Source of the DNA: an uncultured Acidobacteriia bacterium
Lineage (GTDB): Bacteria; Acidobacteriota; Terriglobia; Bryobacterales; Bryobacteraceae
Direction: 5' to 3'
Assembly: GCA_903907865.1 (NCBI GenBank)
Contig: CAIVPR010000081.1
Location: 1-52,848 of the forward strand
Length of the DNA: 52,848 nt
Below are positions 34,874 through 43,757 of the stretch, piece after piece. Position 1 is the first letter of the stretch, and the number at the start of each line of letters is the position of its first letter. The notes beneath the pieces are model-generated. The model was not told the origin of the DNA, did no database searches, and was given only the letters and a program-made list of their open reading frames with translations. Made by a program: the position numbers and the translations under genes.

Positions 34874-35935
34874 TCATAATCTTTCATTGATAATCGCGGC
34901 GGCGTTTTCGGCCATCAACCGCAGGTTGTCGGCGGCCATCCAGATCCAAGCCGCGTTGCTGTTGTTGCGGTCCGGCGCGATGGAACCCACCATCACTCCC
35001 GCTTGTGCCGCTACTGCAAGATTGGACGGAGCCTCATGGTCCGCGCTCCGCACGTCAATCGATTGCCCTGCCAGCGCATCCTCGATTTCGGCTACGGTCG
35101 GGGCATCCTCGAACTCGATCCACAACGAGAAGCTGTGTCCGTGGAATACCGGTGCCTGGATCAACCGGATCGACGGCATCGGAATCCCGCCCAGCCGGTC
35201 GAGCAGTGTCGCCAAGTGGCGCTCGATACGGTCTTCGACGTCTTCCAGTGTGGGCTTGGCCCGGTCTCCCAAGCGCGGCAGCATGGCGAAACTCAACTGG
35301 GTGTCGAAAACGGCCTTCGGCAGTGGCTGGAACGAGAACAAGCTCACTGTCTGGGTTTGCAGTTCGTCCATGCCTTCCTTGCCGCGTTCGCTGGCGGGCT
35401 CGAAGATGTGGATGGCCGCGTTGGTGATGGGGTACGTGGTGTTCAAGCGACCCAGCACCATGGCAATGGCGACGGCTGCCGGATGTGCCACGATCACCGG
35501 GCCCGGATCGTCGTTCGAGTACCCGGCTTCGGCCAAGGGGGCGCGGAGCCGGGCGTCGGGATCGTCCTCCAAGGAATAGGTCAGATCGACGATAACCGAA
35601 TCGGGGTTGGCCTCCAGCGCCTCGGTCCGCAGTTTTCCGCCCGCGAGGATGATGAAATCGGCGCTTTGCAGTGCGTCCGGGGTCAAGCGCGCGAGGAATT
35701 CCGCCGCGCCGTCGATCTCGATGATCTTGCCGCTGATGGATCTGCCGACCGCTTTCTTTTTCGCGACCGTCTTCTTCACCGCATCCTGCGCGATGTCGCC
35801 CAATGCCGGATCCGCCAGTTCGGGCTCGCCGCCGAACAACTGCAGGTTGCGGCCCAACGCCGTCTCGCCGAAGACCTCGCGGACTTCCCTCCCGAGCAGC
35901 GTCTCTCCACCTACCAATGCAATCGTTTCAGCCAA
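34874..35935 (-). CDS. Aspartate-semialdehyde-dehydrogenase-like protein lacking catalytic Cys
   Basis: This is about 353 aa from a TTG at 35935 that overlaps pssA by 8 nt. The N-terminus has the NAD(P) loop ALVGGETLLGREV, and the fold landmarks IVDLTYSL and FEPASERGKEGMDELQ follow Asd. At the active site, where Asd has NPNCSTIQM, this protein has HPAAVAIAM, so the nucleophilic cysteine aligns with A154. A lysine-rich insert (VKKTVAKKKAVGRS) lies at about 53-66. It is probably not a working dehydrogenase and may be structural or regulatory. It sits between phospholipid synthesis and LPS-export genes. Confidence 0.8.
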   Translation of the reverse strand: MAETIALVGGETLLGREVREVFGETALGRNLQLFGGEPELADPALGDIAQDAVKKTVAKKKAVGRSISGKIIEIDGAAEFLARLTPDALQSADFIILAGGKLRTEALEANPDSVIVDLTYSLEDDPDARLRAPLAEAGYSNDDPGPVIVAHPAAVAIAMVLGRLNTTYPITNAAIHIFEPASERGKEGMDELQTQTVSLFSFQPLPKAVFDTQLSFAMLPRLGDRAKPTLEDVEDRIERHLATLLDRLGGIPMPSIRLIQAPVFHGHSFSLWIEFEDAPTVAEIEDALAGQSIDVRSADHEAPSNLAVAAQAGVMVGSIAPDRNNSNAAWIWMAADNLRLMAENAAAIINERL

Positions 35936-36809
35936 TCTGCGTCTCCGGAGTAGTCTTGGGCGGCGTCCGGCCAAATATCCGCCGCGCCAAGCCACCGATT
36001 CGAATCAAAATGCCACTCGCCACGTACACCCCGGCCAACACCAGCAGAACCTGTTGGGACCAATTCCAGATGGAGTAGATCATCGCGCACATCAGCACCA
36101 CCGTCACCGGCGAGCGCGGACTCATGACGTTCAATTCCTTGAAACTGTGGTACCGCCAAGTGCTCACCATCAGGAATGAAGTCATGGCCAGGAGCGCCAG
36201 CCAGGCACACGACCACATCCAGTCCGTGATCGGCATGCTGCCCTGCGCGTACACAACCGACGCTACCAACCCCGCGCCGGCCGGAATCGGCAGGCCCACG
36301 AAGTATTTCTTGTCGGGCGAACCTGGATTCTTCGGTACCGGGTTCTTCTGGATGTTGAAGCGCGCGAGGCGCGCCGCGCCGCAGACGAGGAACAGGAAGG
36401 CGAGGAACGTGCCGGCCTTTTGGAGTTGGTCGGAAGCTGGTCCGCCGATGCCGGGGGAGACGAAATGTACGCCCCAGACGTAGGCCAGGATTGCGGGAGC
36501 GATGCCGAAACTGATGACGTCGGCCAAGGAGTCGAGTTCCTTGCCGAATTCGCTGGTCGTGTTGGTCATCCGGGCGACGCGTCCGTCGAGGCCGTCGAGC
36601 ACGAATGACCAGCCGATGGTCTGCGCCGCGATCCTGAAATCGAGGGCCGCCAAATCGGGGTGTGCTTGGAAATGGATCGCGCCTTGCATGGTGCGCAGGA
36701 TGGAGAGGTAGCCGAGGAAGATGTTGCCGGCGGTGAACAGGCTCGGCAGCGCGTAGGCCGCGCGCGGCGGGCGCTTCTTTTGGACTTCGGGAACCTTTAC
36801 GTCTGACAT
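35928..36809 (-). CDS. pssA: CDP-diacylglycerol-serine O-phosphatidyltransferase
   Basis: This 293-aa membrane enzyme has the complete CDP-alcohol phosphotransferase motif: DGRVAR (75-80), G89, D93 and D97 in the DG-x2-AR-x8-G-x3-D-x3-D spacing. About eight hydrophobic segments follow. It makes phosphatidylserine, which Psd then decarboxylates. Its start overlaps the end of psd by 13 nt. Confidence 0.95.
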   Translation of the reverse strand: MSDVKVPEVQKKRPPRAAYALPSLFTAGNIFLGYLSILRTMQGAIHFQAHPDLAALDFRIAAQTIGWSFVLDGLDGRVARMTNTTSEFGKELDSLADVISFGIAPAILAYVWGVHFVSPGIGGPASDQLQKAGTFLAFLFLVCGAARLARFNIQKNPVPKNPGSPDKKYFVGLPIPAGAGLVASVVYAQGSMPITDWMWSCAWLALLAMTSFLMVSTWRYHSFKELNVMSPRSPVTVVLMCAMIYSIWNWSQQVLLVLAGVYVASGILIRIGGLARRIFGRTPPKTTPETQIG

Positions 36810-37465
36810 AGCGCGGGCTCCTTGATGATGACGGAAGACAGGGCGTCCGCAGTCAGGATCTGGTCGCCGCGTGTGGCGAGGATGCTGGAACCGGCGGAAA
36901 CACGCTGGCCCTGGGAGACCTCAAGACGCCACTCGGGTCCAAGGATGACGTCCACGCGCGAGCCGAACTTGATCAGGCCGACGCGCTCGCCGGTCTGGAC
37001 CACGTCGCCTTCCTTCTTGTAGCAGACGATGCGGCGGGCGATCAGGCCGGTGACTTGGCGGAAGATGACGACCGTGCCGTCGTGGCTGACTACGGTGAAC
37101 TCGTTGGCCTCGTTCAACTCCGAGGCCTTTTCGTGGCGCGCGTCGAGGAACTGGCCGGGCTTGTAGGTGATTTTCGTGATGGTGCCGCCGATGGGCGAGC
37201 GGTTCACGTGGACGTCGAAAACGTTGAGGAAGATGCTGATTCGCGTTCGGCGGCCGGGTTCATGGGTGATGCGGTCGACCACGCCGTCGGCGGGCGAGAC
37301 GGCCACCGGACCGGCAGGGATGGGCCTCTCGGGGTCCCGGAAAAACCAGCCGCAAAACAGAGCCAGAAGAAACAGGGGGGTAGCCGGACCCGGCCCGATC
37401 ATCGAAGTGATGACCGCGCCAGCCGCCGTAAACCCGATTAAGTAGAAAATCCCGTCGCGAACCAT
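36797..37465 (-). CDS. psd: Phosphatidylserine decarboxylase proenzyme (short form)
   Basis: This is 222 aa from the ATG at 37465. A short hydrophobic N-terminus precedes FFRDPERPIP and SPADGVVD. The self-cleavage site is FGSRVD: cleavage between G168 and S169 generates the pyruvoyl group. The length fits the short, archaeal-like class. It forms phosphatidylethanolamine with PssA. A much longer frame upstream is a shadow of the TauE gene. A TAGAAT box ends 10 nt before the ATG. Confidence 0.94.
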   Translation of the reverse strand: MVRDGIFYLIGFTAAGAVITSMIGPGPATPLFLLALFCGWFFRDPERPIPAGPVAVSPADGVVDRITHEPGRRTRISIFLNVFDVHVNRSPIGGTITKITYKPGQFLDARHEKASELNEANEFTVVSHDGTVVIFRQVTGLIARRIVCYKKEGDVVQTGERVGLIKFGSRVDVILGPEWRLEVSQGQRVSAGSSILATRGDQILTADALSSVIIKEPALCQT

Positions 37466-37475
37466 CGCCGTCTTT

Positions 37476-37481
37476 ATTCTA
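37476..37481 (-). promoter_or_regulatory. -10 box 10 nt before psd
   Basis: GGGCTAGAAT on the minus strand ends 10 nt before the ATG, leaving a leader of only a few nucleotides. It would start the psd-pssA-asd-like-lptE-holA operon. Confidence 0.35.
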
Positions 37482-37518
37482 GCCCGCTGCCCGTCCGGCC
37501 CGCCGGAGTACGTTGCAG

Positions 37519-37539
37519 AGCCGCGACCGCAAGGGAGTG
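37519..37539. repeat. Short dispersed repeat motif
   Basis: AGCCGCGACCGCAAGGGAGT is shared with 3522-3541 (one base difference) and with 409-428. It lies in the 131-bp gap between the psd operon and the TauE operon. Confidence 0.6.
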
Positions 37540-37596
37540 TTTGTTCGGGGAACCGAAAATGCGCAGCGGCACGCCTGGCGGCGCGCTGTTGACGAC

Positions 37597-38349
37597 CTAC
37601 CGCTTCACGAAGAACCAAGCCGTCAGGATCCATGCGTAGACCAGGACCGCCTTGCGCGCCAATTCCGCGTTCATCCGTTTGACCAGCAAGGCTCCGGCAT
37701 AGCCGCCGAAGGTGCTCGCCAGCAACATTGGAATCCCGATCTTGAAGTCGACAGCCCCTTTTGCCGCGAAAATCGCCACCGCCAAAAGGTTGATCACGCA
37801 GCCGCAGACCAGCCGCAGTCCGCTGGCGGCGTGCACGTCCAGTTTCGTCGCCACAAGGTACAGCGCGATCATGAGCACGCCCATCCCGGCTCCGAAATAG
37901 CCGCCGTAGATTGAAATCACGAACTGCCCCACGAGCATCAGAGCCCCCGCCTCGTGCCGTGCCGAGGTCGCCTTGTTGCGGATCCACGGCGCTAGCGTGA
38001 AGACAGCCGTCGCCGTCAACAGCAGCCATGGCACCAAGCCGGAAAACGTCGCGTTGGGCGTCGCCAGCAGCAGAATACTGCCCAACGCAGACCCCAGGAT
38101 GCTCGCCGAAAGCATCTTGACGAGGAAGCCCGGCGAATTTCCCAATGAACGGCCCGTAATGATGTCCTTGTAGACCCATGCCGACGCGAACGCGCCCGGC
38201 AGCAGGACCAGGGACGCTGTCGCGTTGGCCTGGATCGGCAGTACCCCCGCCAGCAGCAGGGCAGGGAAAACCAGAAACGTCCCGCCGCCAGCCAGCGCGT
38301 TCGAGGCCCCGCCCAGTGCCGACGCCACCAGCAGGATCAGGAAGTTCAC
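37597..38349 (-). CDS. TauE/SafE-family membrane permease
   Basis: This is 250 aa from the GTG at 38349, which overlaps the cupin stop as GTGA. It has about seven or eight membrane helices in two repeats, with the family hallmarks GGASNALAGGGTFLVFPALL near the N-terminus and YGGYFGAGMGVLMI in the second half. Members export sulfite, sulfoacetate or related organic anions. Coupling to a cupin gives no clear substrate. Confidence 0.9.
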   Translation of the reverse strand: MNFLILLVASALGGASNALAGGGTFLVFPALLLAGVLPIQANATASLVLLPGAFASAWVYKDIITGRSLGNSPGFLVKMLSASILGSALGSILLLATPNATFSGLVPWLLLTATAVFTLAPWIRNKATSARHEAGALMLVGQFVISIYGGYFGAGMGVLMIALYLVATKLDVHAASGLRLVCGCVINLLAVAIFAAKGAVDFKIGIPMLLASTFGGYAGALLVKRMNAELARKAVLVYAWILTAWFFVKR

Positions 38350-38795
38350 TGGTGGGCCGCCGGATGGAATGGCACCGGCGCCTGATTCGCCTCTGGAATA
38401 TCCAGATTCACCACCACCGGGTCCTGCCCGCTGCGGATCACGACCGCTTCCACAGGCACGTCGGGATTGGCGTTCATCTCTTGGTGCGGCACCCATGGCG
38501 GCACGAAGATGAAATCGCCGGGGCCGGCCTCTTCGGAGAACTCAAGGTGGTCGCCCCAGCGCATCCTTGCCCGACCCGAGATGATGTACAGCACCGTTTC
38601 AAGTTCGCCATGGTGGTGCGCGGCCGTCTTGGCGTCCGGCGCGACCACCACCGTTCCCGCCCACAGCTTGCTCGCGCCGACTTTGGCGTGCGTGATGGCC
38701 GCTGCGCGGGTCATCCCCGGCGTCTGCGGCGTGTTGGTGTCCAATTCACCCGCGCGGACGATGCGCACGCCATTCGTTTTCCAATCTGGTGTCAT
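38346..38795 (-). CDS. Single-domain cupin
   Basis: This 149-aa protein has cupin motif 1, AAHHHGELETVLYIISGRAR, and motif 2, GDFIFVPPWVPHQEMN. The metal ligands are two histidines and a glutamate in motif 1 and a histidine in motif 2. It may be a small-molecule binding protein or dioxygenase/isomerase; the substrate is unknown. It is coupled to the TauE gene and lies 12 nt after the peptidase gene. Confidence 0.88.
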   Translation of the reverse strand: MTPDWKTNGVRIVRAGELDTNTPQTPGMTRAAAITHAKVGASKLWAGTVVVAPDAKTAAHHHGELETVLYIISGRARMRWGDHLEFSEEAGPGDFIFVPPWVPHQEMNANPDVPVEAVVIRSGQDPVVVNLDIPEANQAPVPFHPAAHQ

Positions 38796-38807
38796 CTTGA
38801 TGGGTAC

Positions 38808-40385
38808 CTATTTTGATGCGTACCGGCGGAAGAAGGAATCCGGTTTCCATGCCGGTTTGGCGGGGGCGTCGGCCACACGCGTCAGCAAGCGCTCCACGAG
38901 ATCGATGAACTGTCCGGCGGCGGCCTTGTCGATGGGCTGGTTGAGGTCGTCCCCTACCGCGTGGTAGCGGGTTGTCAGCCAGTCCTTCTCGATCTTCTCC
39001 TCCTTCGACCCCTTTTCGGCCCCGAACTTGAAGGTGATGGCCGGAATCCCCTTCAGGATGAAGTTGTACTGGTCGCTGCGGATGAAGATGTTGCGCTGCG
39101 GCTCGGGGTCGGGCTGGGTGCGGATGCCCATGGAATCGGCCAGCGCCCGGACGTCGTCGCCGAGACTCGATTCCGCGAACCCGTACACCGTCAGCAGCTT
39201 CAGCGCATGCAGGGGCAGGAACATGTCGGTGTTGACATTGGCGACGATCTGCTGCGAAGGTACCGTCGGCTTGGCGTTGAAGTACTTCGAGCCCAGCAGA
39301 CCCTTCTCCTCGCCCGTTACGGCAACCAGCAGGATCGACCGCTTCAACTTCGGCGCGGTCTCCTTGAGATGTGCGGCGGTTTCCAGCAGGATCCCAACGC
39401 CGGAGGCGTTGTCCATCGCTCCGTTGAACACTTTGTCGCCGTTCACCGGAGGATCCGAGATGCCAAGGTGGTCGATGTGTGCCGAAAGCACCACGTATTC
39501 GTTCTTCAGAACAGGGTCGGTGCCTGGATAGATGGCCGCGATGTTCTGTGACACGACCTCCCCGCGCTTGAGCGCAGCCTTCGCCGAGAGCGTCGACGGA
39601 AGCTTGAAGCGGGGTAACAGGCGGCCAGCCTCGGCGGCGTCCACGATGGAGGCGAAGGTGTGGCCGGTGCCCTCCAGCAAGTAGTCGGCGCGGTCGGGGT
39701 TCCAGGTGACGCCGATCTTCTGCCCGTACGGGTCGGTCAAGCCGGGATCGGCCAGTTGCATCGCCATCTGCGAGCGGTTGGCTGCGATTCTAGCCCACGG
39801 GACATCCATGTGGTGCGGGTTTTGGATGGTGACCGAGCCGATGATCCCCAAACTCTGGAACAGTTTGCCGCGCTCGGCCTGCGACTGGTAGTGCGCCGAG
39901 AGCGCCGCAGGAACGGAGGTCGGCGCGCCCGCGAGGTAGACCACGATCTTGCCCTTGACGTCCAGCCCGGCGAAATCGTCGATCTGCGCCTCGGGAATCC
40001 GCAGCCCGTAGCCGACGAAGACGAGTCCGGCTTCAACGGACGACGCGGGCTCGATGCGCGTGCCGATGATGGCGTCGTCGCCCAGCGTGATCTTGCGGGC
40101 CCTGCCGTCGCGGGTCAACGTGAGCGACGAGGCAGACTCATCCAGTTGCAAAGTCTTGAACCGCACGGGCTGGATGTAGCCCTGTTCGCCGGCCGGTTTC
40201 AATCCGGCGCGCTCGAACTGCGCGGCGACGTAGTCGGCGGCCTTCTTGTGGCCCTCGCTGCCGGTGTTCCGGCCTTCCAGATTGTCGGAAGCGAGGAATT
40301 CGACGTAGGACCACCAACGGGTCCCGTCGTTGGCAGCGGCGAACAGCGTTCCTGCGGCGAGAATGCCGATTATAAAGCGCTTCAT
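38808..40385 (-). CDS. Secreted M28-family metallopeptidase with PA domain
   Basis: This is 525 aa from the ATG at 40385, overlapping the DinB stop by 4 nt. The signal peptide is MKRFIIGILAAGTLFAAA. A protease-associated region (about 130-270) is inserted before the catalytic core. The zinc ligands are visible in SAHIDHLG, GAMDNASGVG, VTGEEKGLLGS, NVNTDMF and YHAVGDD. It is an aminopeptidase-type enzyme acting outside the cytoplasm. Confidence 0.92.
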   Translation of the reverse strand: MKRFIIGILAAGTLFAAANDGTRWWSYVEFLASDNLEGRNTGSEGHKKAADYVAAQFERAGLKPAGEQGYIQPVRFKTLQLDESASSLTLTRDGRARKITLGDDAIIGTRIEPASSVEAGLVFVGYGLRIPEAQIDDFAGLDVKGKIVVYLAGAPTSVPAALSAHYQSQAERGKLFQSLGIIGSVTIQNPHHMDVPWARIAANRSQMAMQLADPGLTDPYGQKIGVTWNPDRADYLLEGTGHTFASIVDAAEAGRLLPRFKLPSTLSAKAALKRGEVVSQNIAAIYPGTDPVLKNEYVVLSAHIDHLGISDPPVNGDKVFNGAMDNASGVGILLETAAHLKETAPKLKRSILLVAVTGEEKGLLGSKYFNAKPTVPSQQIVANVNTDMFLPLHALKLLTVYGFAESSLGDDVRALADSMGIRTQPDPEPQRNIFIRSDQYNFILKGIPAITFKFGAEKGSKEEKIEKDWLTTRYHAVGDDLNQPIDKAAAGQFIDLVERLLTRVADAPAKPAWKPDSFFRRYASK

Positions 40386-40870
40386 TTGGCCCTCCAGGCC
40401 TTGCGGATACTCGTAATCTGCGCGGCGTGCGATTCGGGGTGGCTGGCGAAAATTCCAACCCATTCGAGCAGCGTCTTGGTCCCGCGCTCGGGGTGGACGC
40501 CGATGCGCTGGAAGGCTTCGGCGGGGAGTTTGGCCAGCAGGTCGGCGGTCGCGAGGCGCAGGACCCGGAAGACCTCCAAGGCGGCCACCGGATCGGCGCT
40601 CTTGTAGTCGAAAGCCTCGGCCCACGCTTCGTGGTCGAACGGGATCAGGGTCGGTCCGGTCGTCAAACCGCCCTCCGCCATCACTTGGCGCGCCCGCATG
40701 CCGAGGGCGTACTCACTATCGGCCAAGTGCGCCATGATCTGGCGGATGTTCCATTTGCCGGGAACGGGCACGAAATCCGCCTCCTCGTTGGAGATCCCGG
40801 CCAGGGCTTTGGCCAACAGGTCGGGTCCCCGGCGGTAACGTAGTACGACTTCCTCGTGGTCCACTTTCAT
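40382..40870 (-). CDS. DinB-family (YfiT-like) protein
   Basis: This 162-aa four-helix-bundle protein has the DinB/YfiT metal-site histidines in ADFVPVPGKWNIRQIMAHLA and, near the C-terminus, in SHPESHAAQITSIR. Members are thiol-dependent S-transferases or bacillithiol-type enzymes in some bacteria; the role here is unknown. It lies between the zinc-ribbon gene (10-nt gap) and the peptidase gene (4-nt overlap). Confidence 0.88.
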   Translation of the reverse strand: MKVDHEEVVLRYRRGPDLLAKALAGISNEEADFVPVPGKWNIRQIMAHLADSEYALGMRARQVMAEGGLTTGPTLIPFDHEAWAEAFDYKSADPVAALEVFRVLRLATADLLAKLPAEAFQRIGVHPERGTKTLLEWVGIFASHPESHAAQITSIRKAWRAK

Positions 40871-40880
40871 TCTCCGAGTG

Positions 40881-41054
40881 TCAGTAATAATCGGCGCAAC
40901 TCATATAGTAGCCGCAGAGCGGGCAGAACAGCTTGCACTTGCGGCTGTCAAGCTTCGTGGAACAGACAGGACAATGCAACATGACGTCTTCGGCGGACGT
41001 CTCGTCATTTTGTGTCGATTCTGGTTGCGGGTCGGGCACGGGAACGTCGATCAT
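40881..41054 (-). CDS. Small double-CxxC zinc-ribbon protein
   Basis: This is 57 aa from the ATG at 41054. The last 33 residues form a compact zinc ribbon with CPVC (28-31), C40 and CPLC (44-47), ending in GYYMSCADYY. I recall very similar short proteins in other Acidobacteria. A perfect TATAAT overlaps the ATG (41052-41057); if that box is used, the ATG at 40982 (MLHCPVC) would be the real start. The same frame continues far upstream as a shadow of the gamma-glutamyltransferase. It leads the DinB-peptidase-cupin-TauE run. Confidence 0.72.
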   Translation of the reverse strand: MIDVPVPDPQPESTQNDETSAEDVMLHCPVCSTKLDSRKCKLFCPLCGYYMSCADYY

Positions 41055-41075
41055 TATAGGCAGTGGGACACACGA

Positions 41076-42929
41076 ATGAAACTTAAGGTCGTCATCGGCT
41101 CGGCAGTCCTCATCATATCGGCACTCTGGATGCCAGGTGGCGCCATTGCCCAGCGGCCGCAGCAGGAGCGGCTGGTGCGCTTCTCGCAGCGTGGTGTCCA
41201 TTATGCGGTCGCGGCGGGCAGCGACTACGCCACAGGCGCGGGGTCGCGCATGCTGGAAAACGGCGGCAACGCGGTCGATGGCGGGGTCGCCACGATCTTC
41301 GCCGCTGCCACAACGGAATACTCCCACGTCGGGTGGGGCGGGGAAGCCCCGATCCTCATCCGCACCAAGGACGGCAAGATGCACGCCATCGCGGGTGTCG
41401 GCACGATGCCGAAACTGGGGACGTCCGAACTGTTCCGCACCCGTCCGCTGCAGGTGGGCGAGGTTCTGGAGCCGCCGGAGAAGAGCGGCACGAAGAATTT
41501 CGTGCCCGTCGCGGGGTTGATGTGCGCGCTGGTGCCGGGATTGCCCGACGCATCGCTGGTCGCGTTGCGCGATTACGGGACCAAATCGTTCGCCGAGGTG
41601 GTGCAACCGGCCTTGGAGTTGGCCGACGGGACCGCCATCGACGAGATGCGCTCCCAGTCCATCGAATCCAGCAAGGAATTCTTCACGCTGTGGCCCACTT
41701 CGATGGCGCACTTCATGCCGACGGGACGTGCGCCGCAGCCGGGCGAGATCTTCCGCCAGCCGAACCTCGCCGCAACGCTGCGGGGCATGGTCGCCGCCGA
41801 AAGGAAGGCGCTGGCCGCAGGGGCTTCGCGCGTCGCAGCCATTGATGCCGTCCGCGACTACTTCTACCGGGGCGAAATCGCCCGCAAGATCGACGCCTTC
41901 AGCAAGGCCAACGGGGGTCTGCTGCGGTACGAGGATATGGCCGCCTTCAAGCTGGAGCCCGAGGAGCCTGTCTCGACCGAGTTCCACGGGTTCCACGTCT
42001 ACAAGCCCGGGTTCTGGAGCCAGGGCCCGGCAATGGTGCAGGCGTTGAATATCCTCAGCTTTGTGGACATGACCGGCATGCGCCACAACTCGACGGACTA
42101 CATCAATACTTTGGTGGAAGCTCTCAAGCTGGCCTACGCCGACCGCGACACTTACTACGGCGACCCGAAGTTCGCGAAGGTGCCCATGGAACGGTTGCTT
42201 TCCATGGAATATGCCGCCGAGCGGAGGACGCAGGTGGGGCGGAACGCTTCGCAGGTCTTCCTGCCGGGCCGCATCGAGGGCTACAAGGGCGAACACCCGT
42301 CGCAGGCGCAGATCTCGCGGACCAAGATCGACGATTTCATGATGGCTCACGATACAACTTGCGTCGATGTGGTGGACCACGACGGGGTCATGTTTTCGGC
42401 GACGCCTTCGGGGGCCTGGCTGCCGTCGGTGGTGGCGGGCGACACGGGGATTCCGCTCACGGAGCGCGCGCAGAGCTTCCTGCTGGTGCCGGGCCATCCG
42501 AATGAACTGGTGGGGGGGAAGCGGCCGCGGGTGACGCTGAGTCCGACGCTGGTGACGAATCAGGACGGGAGCCCGTTTGCGGCGCTTTCGACGCCGGGCG
42601 GGGATAACCAGGAGCAGTCGCTGATCCAGATTCTGTTCAACGCGGCGTTGTTCCGGATGAATTCGGAGCAGGCCATCGAGGCGCCGCGGTTCCAGACGCG
42701 CCACCTAGTTTCGAGTTTTGACAACCACGCGATGAATCCTGGCGACCTGCTGCTGGACGAGCGCATTGCTCCGACTGTGATGGAGGAGTTGGGTAAGCGC
42801 GGACATAAGATCGAGACGCGGTCTCGGTGGAACAGCGGCGCGGCACCGGTGATCATCAAGGTGACGCCGGGCGGGGTGTTTGAGGCGGGGGCGGATCCGT
42901 ATGGGTTCCGGTCTATGCGGACTTGGTGA
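41076..42929 (+). CDS. ggt: Gamma-glutamyltransferase (intact copy)
   Basis: This is 617 aa from the ATG at 41076. The signal peptide is VVIGSAVLIISALWMPGGAIAQ. Large-subunit landmarks are GSRMLENGGNAVDGGVA and HVGWGGEA. The autocleavage region HDTTCVDVVDHDG has the catalytic threonine. The small subunit has GGKRPRVTLSPTL and the substrate loop LSTPGGDNQEQS. It is diverged from the broken copy at 11-12.7 kb. A 66-codon upstream extension is antisense to the zinc-ribbon gene, so this ATG is preferred. The two genes are divergent with a 21-bp gap. Confidence 0.92.
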   Translation: MKLKVVIGSAVLIISALWMPGGAIAQRPQQERLVRFSQRGVHYAVAAGSDYATGAGSRMLENGGNAVDGGVATIFAAATTEYSHVGWGGEAPILIRTKDGKMHAIAGVGTMPKLGTSELFRTRPLQVGEVLEPPEKSGTKNFVPVAGLMCALVPGLPDASLVALRDYGTKSFAEVVQPALELADGTAIDEMRSQSIESSKEFFTLWPTSMAHFMPTGRAPQPGEIFRQPNLAATLRGMVAAERKALAAGASRVAAIDAVRDYFYRGEIARKIDAFSKANGGLLRYEDMAAFKLEPEEPVSTEFHGFHVYKPGFWSQGPAMVQALNILSFVDMTGMRHNSTDYINTLVEALKLAYADRDTYYGDPKFAKVPMERLLSMEYAAERRTQVGRNASQVFLPGRIEGYKGEHPSQAQISRTKIDDFMMAHDTTCVDVVDHDGVMFSATPSGAWLPSVVAGDTGIPLTERAQSFLLVPGHPNELVGGKRPRVTLSPTLVTNQDGSPFAALSTPGGDNQEQSLIQILFNAALFRMNSEQAIEAPRFQTRHLVSSFDNHAMNPGDLLLDERIAPTVMEELGKRGHKIETRSRWNSGAAPVIIKVTPGGVFEAGADPYGFRSMRTW

Positions 42930-42977
42930 GACGGGCTTGACCCTGTGTCGATGTTGGCGCTAAGGTTGGAAGAGAAA

Positions 42978-43265
42978 ATGGCGAACTCAACGGAATCGCA
43001 AACGAGGAAGAGTGCGCGGGTTACAGTGGCTGGTAGCTTGATCCGGGATATCGATGCGCTGGTGGGGAACGCCGGTCGGGCTGGCTTTCTGTCAGAGGCG
43101 GCCGAGCGGGAACTCCTGCGCCGTCGTCAGCTAAAGGCGCTCAAGGAAGCCTTCGGTGCTTGGAAATCGAGCGACCATCCAGAGCTTGAGAACGGCTCCG
43201 CCCCATGGGTGCACGATCTTCGCAATTCCGGCGCGGACGCCTCCGCTCCACGGGCCGACGTATAG
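42978..43265 (+). CDS. VapB-type antitoxin
   Basis: This 95-aa protein has a ribbon-helix-helix N-terminus (SARVTVAGSLIRDIDALVG, then GFLSEAAERELLRRRQLKAL). The acidic C-terminal half should wrap the toxin. It starts at the ATG after a GGAAGAG site and ends 6 nt before the PIN toxin, the standard antitoxin-first order. Confidence 0.82.
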   Translation: MANSTESQTRKSARVTVAGSLIRDIDALVGNAGRAGFLSEAAERELLRRRQLKALKEAFGAWKSSDHPELENGSAPWVHDLRNSGADASAPRADV

Positions 43266-43271
43266 CCACCG

Positions 43272-43661
43272 ATGGCGATATTCCTCCTGGACACCAACAT
43301 CATCATTGACGTCCTGAAGGGGCGGAAGGGCCATGATCGACTTCTTGGCGATCTCATCAACGAAGGACACGTTCTGGCCTGTTGTCCGGTCAACATTGCG
43401 GAAATATATGCCGGTATGCGTCCGGGAGAAGAGACGCTGACCAGCGCGTTCTTGAAGAGCCTGAAGCTCTTGGACTTTACGTTTGCCAGTGCCGAATTGG
43501 CCGGGACCTTGAAGGGTGCCTACTCCCTCAAGGGACGGGTTCTAAGCTTGGCCGACTCAATGATCGCCGCTGTCGCCATTTGCAGCGGTGCAACGCTGGT
43601 CACCGAGAACGTCAAGGACTTTCCAATGGCGGAATTGAGTCTGTACCCGGTCCGGGGTTGA
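43272..43661 (+). CDS. vapC: VapC-type PIN-domain ribonuclease toxin
   Basis: This 129-aa PIN domain has its acidic metal-binding residues in place: LLDTNIIID, NIAEIYAGM, SLADSMIAA, and the final TENVKDFP. VapC toxins cut tRNA or rRNA and are neutralised by the protein encoded upstream. The gene is complete, in contrast to the eroded toxin module that follows. Confidence 0.92.
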   Translation: MAIFLLDTNIIIDVLKGRKGHDRLLGDLINEGHVLACCPVNIAEIYAGMRPGEETLTSAFLKSLKLLDFTFASAELAGTLKGAYSLKGRVLSLADSMIAAVAICSGATLVTENVKDFPMAELSLYPVRG

Positions 43662-43757
43662 CCTTCCGCGCCTGAGATCGCCAATGGGCCATCGCATCGA
43701 ATACGGGGGACCGTCCTTGGCGCAGGCACCTATGTCGTCGCGGCCCTCCGGGCCCAA

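Noticed and set aside
40881-42704. A 607-codon minus-strand frame
   Set aside because: All but the last 57 codons are antisense to the intact gamma-glutamyltransferase; only the zinc-ribbon end is real.
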